Part shown: in pieces, positions 17,810 through 26,631 of the stretch
How the letters are laid out: the number at the start of each line of letters is the position of its first letter
Position numbering within the stretch: position 1 is the first letter of the stretch
Assembly: GCA_021324045.1 (NCBI GenBank)
Contig: JAJPJV010000018.1
Span: 1 to 64,000 of the forward strand
Origin: Actinomycetota bacterium
GTDB taxonomy: Bacteria; Actinomycetota; Acidimicrobiia; Acidimicrobiales; RAAP-2
Length of the DNA: 64,000 nucleotides
Direction: 5' to 3'
Notes under the pieces: model-generated
Seen by the model: only the letters and a program-made list of their open reading frames with translations
Database searches by the model: none
What the model was told of the DNA's origin: nothing
Translations under genes and position numbers: made by a program

Positions 17810-19305
17810 CGATAGGTGTCCGGCTTGAAGGGTCCCTCTCTGGGCACACCGATGTACTCTGCCTGTTCCTCGGTCAGCTCGGTGAGCTTCGCACCAAGGG
17901 CCGGTAGATGGAGGCGAGCAACCTTCTCGTCGAGGTGCTTGGGAAGGACGTAGACGGCGTTTTCGTAGCGCTGCGCATTGGTGAACAGCTCGATTTGCGC
18001 CATGGTCTGGTTGGTGAAGGAGTTCGACATCACAAAACTTGGATGTCCGGTGGCGTTTCCCAGGTTGAGCAGCCGGCCCTCCGACAACACGATGACGGCG
18101 TGGCCGTCGGGAAAGATCCATTTGTCCACCTGGGGTTTGATGTTGACTCGCTTTATCCCAGGGGTTGCGGCCAGTCCGGCCATATCGATCTCGTTGTCGA
18201 AATGCCCGATGTTCCCCACGATGGCTTGATGCTTCATCTGCGCCATGTGGGCAGCTGTGATCACGCGCTTGTTGCCGGTGGCGGTGATGAAGATGTCGGC
18301 CTCCGAGACCACGTCTTCGACCGTTCTGACCTCGTATCCCTCCATCGCCGCTTGGAGCGCGCAAATGGGGTCGATCTCGGTCACGACCACTCGGGCACCC
18401 TGACCCCGAAGGGATTGGGCGCACCCCTTCCCGACGTCTCCGAACCCGCAGACAACAGCAAGCTTTCCGCCGATCAACACGTCGGTTGCTCGGTTGAGAC
18501 CGTCGATCAACGAGTGCCGGCATCCGTACTTGTTGTCGAACTTCGACTTGGTGACCGAGTCGTTGACGTTGATCGCAGGGAACAGCAACGTCCCGTTCCG
18601 TTGGCGCTCATACAGGCGGTGGACTCCGGTCGTAGTCTCCTCCGTCACCCCGCGGATGCCATTGGCGATCGAGGTCCAACGGTGGGGGTCTGATTTCATG
18701 CCAGATGCCAGGCGCCGGTAGACGACGCCAAGTTCTTCGGATTCGGCGCTGGCAGGATCAGGCACAGCGCCTTGCTTCTCGAACTCCACGCCGAGGTGGA
18801 CGAGGAGGGTAGCGTCTCCGCCGTCGTCGAGGATCATGTTCGGCCCGCCATCAGGCCACAGCAAGGCGCGCTCGGTACACCACCAGTACTCTTCGAGCGA
18901 TTCCCCCTTCCACGCGAAGACCGGGACACCTTTGGGGTCTTCGGGTGTGCCCTCAGGGCCGACCACGACCGCCGCCGCGGCGTGGTCCTGGGTTGAGAAG
19001 ATGTTGCAGCTAGCCCAGCGGACACGTGCGCCGAGAGCGACCAGGGTCTCGATGAGCACAGCGGTCTGCACGGTCATGTGCAACGACCCGCTGATGCGCG
19101 CACCCGCGAGGGGCTTGGTCGCGGCGAATTCCGATCGCATCGCCATCAACCCGGGCATCTCGTGCTCGGCAAGCTCGATCTCGCGTCGCCCTAGCTCTGC
19201 CAGCGACAGATCGGCGACCCGGAAGGGTGGCTCCTCGTTTATGGTCACGGATTCATCCTCCAAAAGGGTCGTGGTCCGCTCAGGATAGGGGGTCGTGCTC
19301 GCCAT
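17803..19305 (-). CDS. ahcY: Adenosylhomocysteinase
   Basis: NAD-dependent S-adenosylhomocysteine hydrolase, which removes the product inhibitor of SAM methyltransferases as adenosine plus homocysteine. 500 residues, in the bacterial/mycobacterial size class with the extra insertion. The NAD motif reads [17 protein letters not shown], the substrate region [17 protein letters not shown], and the protein ends in PDTYRY with the conserved terminal Lys/Tyr-type tail. No SAH riboswitch is visible in the short upstream gap, which ends in tRNA-Arg. The adenosine formed can be used by the adenosine kinase at 47.4 kb. The 3' end overlaps the anti-sigma gene tail to tail. Confidence 0.95.
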   Translation of the reverse strand: MASTTPYPERTTTLLEDESVTINEEPPFRVADLSLAELGRREIELAEHEMPGLMAMRSEFAATKPLAGARISGSLHMTVQTAVLIETLVALGARVRWASCNIFSTQDHAAAAVVVGPEGTPEDPKGVPVFAWKGESLEEYWWCTERALLWPDGGPNMILDDGGDATLLVHLGVEFEKQGAVPDPASAESEELGVVYRRLASGMKSDPHRWTSIANGIRGVTEETTTGVHRLYERQRNGTLLFPAINVNDSVTKSKFDNKYGCRHSLIDGLNRATDVLIGGKLAVVCGFGDVGKGCAQSLRGQGARVVVTEIDPICALQAAMEGYEVRTVEDVVSEADIFITATGNKRVITAAHMAQMKHQAIVGNIGHFDNEIDMAGLAATPGIKRVNIKPQVDKWIFPDGHAVIVLSEGRLLNLGNATGHPSFVMSNSFTNQTMAQIELFTNAQRYENAVYVLPKHLDEKVARLHLPALGAKLTELTEEQAEYIGVPREGPFKPDTYRY

Positions 19306-19390
19306 GACGAGCCACGCCGGACTTGGAGGAGGCTCCTGCCGACGGTCCTGACGCTTGTGCTGCTCTAACCTGGTGAACTGCTCGCACCTC

Positions 19391-19466
19391 GCCCCAGTAG
19401 CTCAGAGGATAGAGCGTCGGTTTCCTAAACCGTGCGTCGCAGGTTCGAATCCTGCCTGGGGCGCCA
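19391..19466 (+). tRNA. tRNA-Arg, anticodon CCT
   Basis: Acceptor arms GCCCCAG (19391-19397) and CTGGGGC (19456-19462), discriminator G, then encoded CCA (19464-19466). The T-loop has GGTTCGAATCC and the anticodon loop TTCCTAA places CCT at positions 34-36, decoding AGG. The D-arm contains AGCTCAG-AGGA-TAGAGC. A hicBA remnant lies just downstream. Confidence 0.95.
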
Positions 19467-19526
19467 CGTCCGCTACCAGCGCCTTCGCGACAGCGAAAGC
19501 GTTCCACGGCGCGAACCACCACCCCG

Positions 19527-19542
19527 TAGAGTGGTTCTGGTG
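19527..19542 (+). promoter_or_regulatory. Leaderless-type -10 before hicB
   Basis: TAGAGT (19527-19532), seven bases, then GTG 19540. This favours GTG 19540 over GTG 19531, which would overlap the hexamer. Confidence 0.4.
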
Positions 19543-19740
19543 CAGTTCACGGCAGCGGTCACGCACGAAGGTGGGTGGTACGTCGCGCGCGCCTTGGAGG
19601 TCGAGGTGACCAGCCAGGGTCGGACGGTCGACGAGGCCTTGGCGAACTTGCGGGAAGCACTCGAGCTGTACTTCGAGGACGAGACCATGCCCGAGGTCGT
19701 CGAACCTCCCGTCATCGCTACGGTCCAGCTGTCGGCGTGA
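19540..19740 (+). CDS. hicB: HicB-family antitoxin
   Basis: Antitoxin of a type II HicAB module, 66 residues with an RNase-H-like HicB fold. It starts MQFTAAVTHEGGWYVARALE from GTG 19540, matching typical HicB N-termini, and contains VTSQGRTVDEALANLREALE followed by the acidic YFEDE stretch. Its stop overlaps the hicA GTG start as GTGA. Gene order antitoxin-toxin is the less usual HicBA orientation but common in Actinobacteria. The partner toxin is frameshifted here. Confidence 0.8.
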   Translation: MQFTAAVTHEGGWYVARALEVEVTSQGRTVDEALANLREALELYFEDETMPEVVEPPVIATVQLSA

Positions 19741-19957
19741 GCCCGGCACTGCCGGTCGTCGGTGGCGCCGACGTCATCGCCGCGTTGTCCAAGGTCGGTT
19801 TCGTGCAGGTGAGCCAGCGAGGCAGCCATGTCAAGCTCCGAGGCCACGATCGAACGGTCATCGTGCCGAGATGCATCGGGAGCTCGCGACCGGCACCCTC
19901 CGCTCGGTGCTCAGACAGGCCGGTCTCACGCCAGCGGAGTTCATTGCCCTTCTCTGA
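19737..19957 (+). pseudogene. hicA: HicA toxin gene, frameshifted
   Basis: HicA toxins are small double-stranded-RNA-binding-fold mRNA interferases. From GTG 19737 the frame gives the complete first half, LPVVGGADVIAALSKVGF and VSQRGSHVKLRGHDRTVIVP, including the catalytic-type His in GSHVKL. After VP the frame is lost. Two bases on, another frame gives HRELATGTLRSVLRQAGLTP and ends EFIALL with TGA at 19955-19957. Reading the gene as VPMHRELATG would need removal of two bases around 19868-19870. The toxin is therefore broken, or two bases are sequencing errors. Confidence 0.7.
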
Positions 19958-20130
19958 CGCCCTCACTTGGTGCAGCCAGTGCGGCGCACCTTGGTGTGCC
20001 GGACGGCCAGGGTGATGGCCAGCCCCTGACCAACGGATCAAGGTTCGCATTCTGGGTGGCTGGGGCGCCATTGTGATGTCTCAAGACATCGAGGACCGAC
20101 GTGAGGACATCGTAGAGCGGTCCTGAGCAC

Positions 20131-20878
20131 TCACGGGGTCCACTGGTCGTCCTTGGTCGGGTCGAGGACGAGCCGGCGTAGTGGTGAGCCGTCGAGACCC
20201 ACGATCTCAGCATGGCGATCCGCCAGCCGTAGGAGGCGCGCCCGACTCCGGGTGGTGGAGCCGTCGCGGGAACCAAGCGTGACTTTGCCCGCCTCGTCGA
20301 CCCGGTCGAAGCGCAGCCTGCGGCCACCTACCTTGACGAAGCTCGGCGACGCGGCTGCCTTCTTTCGGGCGCCATCGGCCGACGCCGGCGCGGCCGACCG
20401 GATGGCGCGCTGGGGGCGGACCTCGTTGTAGGGCCATGACAATGGGACCGGGCGCCACGGTGCTCGGTTGGTTACTTTCAGCCTCACCGGGTCCGGCGCG
20501 TCCCCTCCGCCGTGATGGCAGCCGCCCTGGCCAGGCGCTGGCCCATTCGGCCGAGCCCATGGGCGATGAGGATCTCGTGCACCGTGGATTTCGTGATCGA
20601 AAAGCCCTGGTTCAAGAGGCGAACAGCGTACTGGCGACAGCCGGGACCGCGAGGGCGAGGAGCCACTCGACGACGTGGGTGGCGTGGCCTCGGGCATCTG
20701 GGGCTTGCGCCGTTCCTTGGACCACAGTGCTCGAGGCCGCAGGGTCGGCCACCTCCTCCCACTCGTAGTAGCGGGTTCTCAAGATTCCGAACGTCCTGCA
20801 GGTCGTCGCCACATTGTCAGTCTTCGCACCATGTGCGAACACGGCGACACGGCGCTGGTAGATGATCTCTGCTGGGTC
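20131..20878 (-). mobile_element. Degenerate IS481-family transposase with its catalytic core deleted
   Basis: Three fragments in three frames, ordered along the minus strand. The 5' fragment (20878 to about 20700) has the helix-turn-helix text VATTCRTFGILRTRYYEWEE. The middle (about 20640-20484) has GFSITKSTVHEILIAHGLGR and ends in AAAITAEGT, where the DDE domain should begin. The 3' fragment (about 20440-20131) resumes at YNEVRPQRAI, after the DDE domain, and continues to LRRLVLDPTKD. About 200 codons of DDE core are missing. Near 20070, GATGTCTCAAGACATC may be the remnant of one terminal inverted repeat; the other end is not found. Not mobile on its own. Confidence 0.75.
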
Positions 20879-21137
20879 ACGGTGATGGGCTCCCTGGTCT
20901 CGTGGCGGACACCACAGAGTCATCGCAGGACCCGCCTCTGGCGGGGGGAGTACAACCTCATCTCGTGGACGGGAAGGCCTAGCGTGGATGGCGCGCGTCT
21001 CCTCCTCAAGGCGAGGCCGCGGCCCACCACGGCGCTCGGGCCGATGGTCAGCCTGGAGTCGTCGGGGCTGACGAGTTCGACCTCGAGGTGTTGATCGCAG
21101 GGCTTGTAGGGACTGTCGACGACGGCCTATCTCTCAT

Positions 21138-21431
21138 CTAGGACGGAGCGCAGACGTCCGAGTTGTTGTCGCCAGTTGCCAGGCCGTCAGCACCGTTGCC
21201 GTCCGCGGCGTTCGGGTTCCCAGGTTCCGAGACATGACCAGAGGTGCTGTTACCCCAGTTCTGGCCGCGGCCGAAGGCTCCGAAGGAACCGGACGAAGCG
21301 CTGGTCCCACACTGCGCGCCGGAAGGGATCTGGCTCGGTGGGTTGTAGTGGTCCGCAGCACCTGCTACAGCAGGAACACCAAGCATGCCGACCACAGTGG
21401 CAAGGGTGATTGCGATGGCCCGAATCCGCAT
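21138..21431 (-). CDS. Small secreted Gly/Asn/Ser-rich protein
   Basis: A 97-residue protein with a clear Sec signal peptide, MRIRAIAITLATVVGMLGV followed by AVAGAA, cleavage expected about residue 25. The mature part is rich in Gly, Asn and Ser and has two cysteines (GAQCGTS and a C-terminal DVCAPS) that could form one disulfide. A strong ribosome site, GAAGGAGG, lies about 6 bp before ATG 21431. I do not recognise the family. It is on the accessory side of the IS481 remnant. Confidence 0.65.
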   Translation of the reverse strand: MRIRAIAITLATVVGMLGVPAVAGAADHYNPPSQIPSGAQCGTSASSGSFGAFGRGQNWGNSTSGHVSEPGNPNAADGNGADGLATGDNNSDVCAPS

Positions 21432-21637
21432 TCCCGTCCCTCCTTCGCTCGTCAAGCTCCCGATGCCGCTTCTCCGCCCAGTTTTGGTTGCCGGGCTCTC
21501 GATCCTACGCGCGGTGGGGACCGCGAGCACGGAGCGCAGCTGCGAGCGCTCCGACACCAAAGGAGCACTTGTGCCGGTCGAGCCAGTGCGTCGTGGATTC
21601 GTGGATCTCTCTCCGCGGAGCGAGGGTTCATGGCACG

Positions 21638-21943
21638 ATGAGATTCATGGAGCAGATCCTTGCCGGGGTCTTCGAGATGGACCCAACGCAGCGTGACGCA
21701 TTTCTTTCCGCACGGGTGGAATTAGCGCGACGCTCCCGTCAGGAGCCAGGGTGCGTCGACTACGTATTCGCCCCCGACCCGCTGGAAGCAGGACGCGTCA
21801 TCCTGTTCGAGCGGTGGGAGAGTGAAGAGGCCCTCGCCGAGCACCGGCGAGGGCTCGCATCAAACCCGCCAGAGGACCCTGGGATCGCCCTGCTCCGATC
21901 TCAGGTGCAACAATTCGCTGTCACCGAAGTCCACCGATTGTAA
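21638..21943 (+). CDS. Antibiotic-biosynthesis-monooxygenase (ABM) domain protein
   Basis: Small dimeric alpha/beta-barrel protein of the ABM/quinol-monooxygenase family, about 101 residues. Landmarks are the central SRQEPGCVDYVFAPDP and LFERWESEEALAEHRRGL, the family core strand and helix. Such proteins oxidise quinols or act as cofactor-free monooxygenases, and many have no known substrate. Start could be ATG 21638 or ATG 21647. It precedes an amidohydrolase gene by about 210 bp, and may belong to the same catabolic set. Confidence 0.75.
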   Translation: MRFMEQILAGVFEMDPTQRDAFLSARVELARRSRQEPGCVDYVFAPDPLEAGRVILFERWESEEALAEHRRGLASNPPEDPGIALLRSQVQQFAVTEVHRL

Positions 21944-22153
21944 GGCTTTGTGGCGGCGCTGGCTTCCGAATCACGGCCAACTCATGTACGGACAGACCAT
22001 GCACGCCGGTAAGGGTGCATTCCGTCGCCGCGCCATCTGGCTCAGACGGCGTCTGGACGTCGAATTGTCTCCTGCGATGAAGGATTGTGAAATGATGGGC
22101 GCACAAGAGAGCCACGCACGTATGCACGAACGCTCTACGAAGGGGGATGTGCA

Positions 22154-23323
22154 ATGGTCAAGCTAGCAGGGGATCTTCGAGTCATCGACGCCGACACACA
22201 CTTCACCGAACCACCCGATCTTTGGACCAAGCGCGCCCCTGCGGAGTACAAGGAACGCGTCCTGCACATAGAAGAGATTGACGGTCAGCCCACCTGGGTT
22301 GTTGACGGCGCGCAGCTGGGCTTTGCCCGGGGAGGCGGTGTCGTCGACCGCGACGGCGAGAAGGCTCCGTTCGTCGAATCCCTGGTGTGGGGGCATGACC
22401 GTGTCCACCCTGGGGCTTATGACCCCAAGGTTCGCCTCGCGGTTCTGGATGAATGCGGTATCCACGCTCAAGTGCTCTTTCCGAGCGCGATCGGTCTCGG
22501 AGGTCAGAGCGTCAATACCGTCGTGAAGGATCCGGCCCTTCGGCTCCTTTGTGTCGAGATCTATAACGACGCCATGGCGGAGCTGCAGGAGGAGTCCGGC
22601 ATGCGCTTCCTTCCGCAACCAGTGATGCCGGCTTGGGACATCGATGCGTGCGTGAGAGAGGCTCAACGCGTTGCCCGGCTCGGGCTTCGGGGTGTGAACA
22701 TGACGTCGGATCCGCAGGACCTCGGTACGCCAGATCTCGCCAATCCAGCGTGGGACCCGTTCTGGGAGGTTTGCGCCGATCTCAACTTGCCCGTGCACTT
22801 CCACATCGGCTCGAGCAACACTGCGATGGATTTCTACGGCAACTACTTCTGGCCTTCCCAGCACGAGTACGTGAAGCCAGCCATCGGTGGATCGATGCTG
22901 TTCATCAACAATGCCCGTGTCGTCATCAACACCGTGTTCGCTGGAATCTTCGATCGCTTCCCCAAGCTGACCATGGTGTCGGTCGAGAGCGGGATCGGGT
23001 GGATTCCCTTCATCCTCGAGACGATGGACTATGAGCTATGGGAGAACGCTCCGAAGCAGGCAGCCGAGCTCTCCAAAATGCCCTCGGAGTACTTCAAGGA
23101 GCATTGGTACGCAACATTCTGGTTCGAGCGCAACCAAGGTGATGTCCAAGGGTTGATCGATAAGGTCGGCGAAGACCGAGTCCTCTTCGAGACCGATTTT
23201 CCGCATCCGACGTGCCTGTATCCCGCACCCTTGGAGTTCATGGCGGAGAAGATGAATACTTTGCGCCCGGAGACACGCCGCAAAGTGATGGGCGAGAACG
23301 CCGCGCGCTTGTATCGGCTCTGA
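22154..23323 (+). CDS. Amidohydrolase-family metal-dependent hydrolase (COG2159)
   Basis: TIM-barrel metalloenzyme of the amidohydrolase-2/ACMSD-like decarboxylase group, 389 residues. The N-terminal metal motif is VIDADTHFTEP (D-x-H), and the C-terminal FETDFPHPT carries the catalytic/metal Asp. Relatives decarboxylate or hydrolyse aromatic acids. A good ribosome site (AAGGGGG) lies about 8 bp before ATG 22154. Convergent with an SDR gene 37 bp away; with the ABM protein, SDR and aldehyde dehydrogenase this looks like an aromatic or xenobiotic catabolic neighbourhood, which is inference. Confidence 0.85.
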   Translation: MVKLAGDLRVIDADTHFTEPPDLWTKRAPAEYKERVLHIEEIDGQPTWVVDGAQLGFARGGGVVDRDGEKAPFVESLVWGHDRVHPGAYDPKVRLAVLDECGIHAQVLFPSAIGLGGQSVNTVVKDPALRLLCVEIYNDAMAELQEESGMRFLPQPVMPAWDIDACVREAQRVARLGLRGVNMTSDPQDLGTPDLANPAWDPFWEVCADLNLPVHFHIGSSNTAMDFYGNYFWPSQHEYVKPAIGGSMLFINNARVVINTVFAGIFDRFPKLTMVSVESGIGWIPFILETMDYELWENAPKQAAELSKMPSEYFKEHWYATFWFERNQGDVQGLIDKVGEDRVLFETDFPHPTCLYPAPLEFMAEKMNTLRPETRRKVMGENAARLYRL

Positions 23324-23360
23324 AGCGCTCAGCCTGGGTCGAACCAGGAGGGATTGAAGC

Positions 23361-24215
23361 TCAGGACACCAATGACCGCATGGCAAGGGCCGTGGCGGCA
23401 GTAGTTCCGGCGTCGACTGGGAGCGCGACCGCCGTGATCCACCGGGACTCTTCGCACGCGAGGAACAGCGCCGCCCAGGCCACGTCCCACGCCGTCCCTT
23501 CTGTGCCCAGCAAGCCGCATTTGCGCCTAGCCTCGCGGAGTTCGCTCCCTCCGGTGTTCCCCATAGGCGTGTAGAGGTGGCCGGGCACGATGCAGTTGAC
23601 GCGGATGCCACTGCGACCGTAGCTGTATGCCATATCTGTCGTGAGCGCGAGGACCCCGCCTTTGGAAGCGGCATAGCTGGGTGACCCAAAACCGCGGATT
23701 GCCGCGATCGACGATACGTTGACGATGGATCCGCCGCCACCACGGCGCATCAGGGGAATGGCGAACCGGCTCATCAGCAGCACCCCTTTGACGTTCACGT
23801 CGAAGACTTGGTCCCAGTGGGTTTCGTCAACCTCTTCGACGGAGCCTCTGCCGACAACGCCAGCGTTGTTCACAAGGACATCGAGTGAGCCAAAGCGATC
23901 GGCTACCTCTGCGACGGCGCGGGAGCAGTCCGCCTGCACTGATACATCGCCGATGACGATCGCACAGCGTCCACCAGCCCTTGAGATCAACGCCTCGGTG
24001 TTGGCTGCCCGTTGAGGGGAGACGTCAACGAGCCCAACTGATGCCCCTTGCGCGGCAAAGAGGATCGAAATTGCCGCGCCAGTCCCGAGCACCTCACCTT
24101 CGTGCCCTGCCCCGGTGACGATGGCCACCTTTCCGGCAAGCCTCGTTCCGCTGACCGATGCACCAGTATCGTTTGAGAACCGATCCATGGTCTCTGCCTC
24201 AGGCCGACCGCTCAT
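23361..24215 (-). CDS. Short-chain dehydrogenase/reductase
   Basis: NAD(P)-dependent SDR of 284 residues. The dinucleotide motif reads TGAGHEGEVLGTGAA, which has a few residues more than the classical TGxxxGxG. NNAG is at 116-119, and the catalytic Ser168/169, Tyr181 and Lys185 lie in NVSSIAAIRGFGSPSYAASK. C-terminal VALPVDAGTT is the classical SDR ending. Its start overlaps the end of the upstream dimeric-barrel gene by 17 bp, so the two are cotranscribed. Substrate unknown. Confidence 0.88.
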   Translation of the reverse strand: MSGRPEAETMDRFSNDTGASVSGTRLAGKVAIVTGAGHEGEVLGTGAAISILFAAQGASVGLVDVSPQRAANTEALISRAGGRCAIVIGDVSVQADCSRAVAEVADRFGSLDVLVNNAGVVGRGSVEEVDETHWDQVFDVNVKGVLLMSRFAIPLMRRGGGGSIVNVSSIAAIRGFGSPSYAASKGGVLALTTDMAYSYGRSGIRVNCIVPGHLYTPMGNTGGSELREARRKCGLLGTEGTAWDVAWAALFLACEESRWITAVALPVDAGTTAATALAMRSLVS

Positions 24216-24522
24216 TGAGCAGCTCGTAGACGGTGACCGTCGGTGCCGGGTCCAATCCCAACGCGGGCGAGATCTCCAGCTCGCCGCTCTGAAGGGCTCT
24301 CCCGAGAGCTGACAGTGTCATTTCGAGATCGTCGGCCTCGATCTCAAAGATTGCGATGTAGGGGTATCGGCCCTCCCCGATCCGGCGAAATCGCCGTCCG
24401 ACGCTAGCACCGGAGATGGCAAGGATCTGCGGGAGGTGGGTCTCGTCGTACCACTTATTGAAGTCGTCCTCTCGGTCCGAGGACGCGGGAGCTGACTCGA
24501 CGATCATGATTCCTTTTGGCAT
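24199..24522 (-). CDS. Dimeric alpha/beta-barrel protein (DUF4286/EthD-like)
   Basis: Small protein of 107 residues with ferredoxin-like fold features: MPKGIMIVESAPASSDRED at the start, FNKWYDETHLPQI, the signature of EthD and DUF4286 proteins (W-Y-x-x-x-H), and a final beta strand TVTVYELLNE. Members usually accompany oxidative degradation genes and have no proven catalysis. It is the first gene of a two-gene unit with the SDR. Function open. Confidence 0.7.
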   Translation of the reverse strand: MPKGIMIVESAPASSDREDDFNKWYDETHLPQILAISGASVGRRFRRIGEGRYPYIAIFEIEADDLEMTLSALGRALQSGELEISPALGLDPAPTVTVYELLNERSA

Positions 24523-25060
24523 GACGACCTCGCCTTTCGATCAGGTTCTCAGTCGGTCAGGGCCTGGGCAGGCCCGCCCTCAAGGGATCCGGCCCAGGCA
24601 ATCGAGCCCCGGCATGTGCCGGGATCCTGAACCGGAACTCGTGGAAGTGCCAGCACGCGATCCCCAAAGGTGTTCCAGATGCGTGCCCATGTCACACCGG
24701 AGGTCATGTCAGCCTGCGCACGACTGCTCCGGTTCCACAGGATCTCGGATTCGATGGATGGCGACCCCGGCTCCTGTCGAGGACGGCAACTTGGCGTTCA
24801 GGTTGTAACGAGAGCGAGTCCCGACATCGGGACGAGGCGCATCGGACCAGGTGCGACCAAGCGGATGATCGACCCCGCGGGGACAGGGCCGAACTGGTTT
24901 TCGAACAGCTCGAAGGCGGCGAGCAGCCCGTTCGGTCAGCCCCCGCACCTCCATGCCCGCCACCGTGTTCCCGCTGTCCACGGACAGCACCTTCTCAGTC
25001 TGCCATAGTGCTGACGGTTCCGGCGTCTGCACGGCTAGGCAATCCCATAGGCTCTAAGGC
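24523..25060. other. 538-bp stretch without a recognised gene
   Basis: Between divergent units (DUF4286-SDR leftward, aldehyde dehydrogenase rightward). Open frames up to about 110 codons exist on both strands but none resembles a protein family or has a ribosome site. The right end carries the putative promoter of the dehydrogenase. Confidence 0.55.
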
Positions 25061-25063
25061 ATG
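25048..25063 (+). promoter_or_regulatory. Leaderless-type -10 before the aldehyde dehydrogenase
   Basis: TAGGCT (25048-25053), seven bases, then ATG 25061. No Shine-Dalgarno sequence precedes the ATG. No clear -35. Confidence 0.45.
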
Positions 25064-26491
25064 CTCTTCATCAACGGATCGTGGGTGCCCGCTTCAACCG
25101 GGCAGATGTTCGAATCGCGCAACCCAGCGACGGGTGAGGTCCTCGGATCGGTGGCTGACGGAGACGCTGAGGACGCCCGGGCTGCGATTGCCGCGGCACG
25201 CGCCGCGTTTGGTTCGTGGTCTACGACGACCGTGTACCAGCGTTCGGCGTTTCTCTATGAGGCGTGGCGGATCATGATGGACCGGCGCGAAGACCTTGCC
25301 CGTCTCATGACGACGGAGCAGGGGAAGCCACTGCGCATGTCTCGGAACGAAGTCGGCTACGCGGCTGATTTTCTCCTATGGTTCGCGGAGGAAGCCAAGC
25401 GCATCTATGGGGCAACCATTCCCTCCGCGCGTGCCGATCAACGGTTCATGACGATGTACCAACCGGTCGGGATCGCCGCTGCGATCACGCCCTGGAATTA
25501 CCCGATTTCGATGTTGACACGGAAGATGGCGCCTGCACTCGCGGCAGGGTGCACGATCGTGGTGAAACCAGCCAAGCAGACGCCACTGTGCGCAGTCGAA
25601 ACCTTCAAAGTCTTCGAGGAAGCTGGTTTTCCGGCGGGCGTGGTTAACCTGGTGACATCCAGCAGGGCTCGAGCGATCGCCCATGAATTCCTCACCAATC
25701 GCGATGTACGCAAGATCACCTTCACGGGCTCCACAGAGGTTGGAAAAGAGATTGCTGAGGGTGCCGCGGCGCAGTTGAAGCGCATCTCGCTCGAGCTCGG
25801 CGGCCATGCCCCCTTTATCGTCTTCGAGGACGCCGACCCGGTTCATGCGGCTCGAGGCGCCTCGCTCGTGAAGTTTCTCAACACTGGGCAAGCGTGCATC
25901 TGTCCGAACAGGATCTTCGTCCATCGTTCCATTGCCGATCGATTCATTGCCGAACTCACGGCACGGGTCGAGAAACTCCAGCCGGGGAACGGGTTGGATG
26001 ACGGTGTGACGGCTGGACCGCTCATCGACGAAGGGGCGATGGAAAAGATGGCGGCACATGTCTCGGATGCCAAGGGAAAGGGGGCAACGGTGACGACCGG
26101 TGGCTATCGCCTTACGGATCCCCCATTCGATGCGGGCACGTTCTATGCGCCCACTGTCCTCACCGATGTCACGCCAGAGATGTTGATCTACCGTGAGGAA
26201 ACATTTGGGCCGATTGCTCCGGTCATCGTGTTCGATGACGACGAGGCGGTGATTGACATGGCCAATGACACGACGTACGGGCTCGCCTCCTACCTCTATA
26301 CGAACAACCTGAAGCGTGCGATGACCGTCGCAGAGCGGCTTGACTTCGGCATCATCGGCGTAAATGACATCAATCCGACGTCTGCCGCTGTTCCCTTCGG
26401 CGGGATCAAGGAGAGCGGAGTGGGCCGCGAGGGTGCGCGAGAAGGCCTTCTTGAATATCTGGACCAAAAGGTGGTCGGTTTCGCACTTTGA
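25061..26491 (+). CDS. gabD: NAD(P)-dependent succinate-semialdehyde dehydrogenase-like aldehyde dehydrogenase
   Basis: Oxidises an aldehyde, probably succinate semialdehyde, to the acid. 476 residues, the normal size. Landmarks are the cofactor motif FTGSTEVGKEIAEGAA, general-base Glu245 in LELGGHAPF, nucleophile Cys279 in NTGQACICPNR, and the C-terminal PFGGIKESGVGREG. The tight NTGQACICPNR and GMNDINPTSAAV-like text (here GVNDINPTSAAV) fits the GabD branch. Substrate assignment is by resemblance only. No gabT in the window. A G/C hairpin follows the gene. Confidence 0.88.
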   Translation: MLFINGSWVPASTGQMFESRNPATGEVLGSVADGDAEDARAAIAAARAAFGSWSTTTVYQRSAFLYEAWRIMMDRREDLARLMTTEQGKPLRMSRNEVGYAADFLLWFAEEAKRIYGATIPSARADQRFMTMYQPVGIAAAITPWNYPISMLTRKMAPALAAGCTIVVKPAKQTPLCAVETFKVFEEAGFPAGVVNLVTSSRARAIAHEFLTNRDVRKITFTGSTEVGKEIAEGAAAQLKRISLELGGHAPFIVFEDADPVHAARGASLVKFLNTGQACICPNRIFVHRSIADRFIAELTARVEKLQPGNGLDDGVTAGPLIDEGAMEKMAAHVSDAKGKGATVTTGGYRLTDPPFDAGTFYAPTVLTDVTPEMLIYREETFGPIAPVIVFDDDEAVIDMANDTTYGLASYLYTNNLKRAMTVAERLDFGIIGVNDINPTSAAVPFGGIKESGVGREGAREGLLEYLDQKVVGFAL

Positions 26492-26593
26492 TCAGGGCGT
26501 GCTCGTCGAGGAAGGGAGGTGCCTCCGAAAGGGCATTCGATCGGTCCGCACCATGAGCGAGTGTGCCTACCGACTCTGTGTGGTTCTCGGAAC

Positions 26594-26608
26594 CCCCCGG
26601 CGGGGGGC
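26594..26608. terminator. GC hairpin between convergent genes
   Basis: CCCCCC (26594-26599), loop GGC, GGGGGG (26603-26608), between the dehydrogenase and the convergent pdxH gene. No T-run follows, so this is a candidate terminator by position and shape. Confidence 0.45.
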
Positions 26609-26631
26609 CTGCCGATGCGCGAGGCTTGACG

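Noticed and set aside
19306-19390. SAH riboswitch before ahcY
   Set aside because: The gap is short and lacks the conserved SAH aptamer text.
20900-21137. Possible coding remnant on the minus strand with text like VELVSPDDSRLTIG
   Set aside because: Short, no start or stop context, no family recognised.
24523-25060. 107-codon minus-strand frame before gabD
   Set aside because: No motif, no ribosome site, and a good promoter-like element of the opposite strand lies inside the gap.
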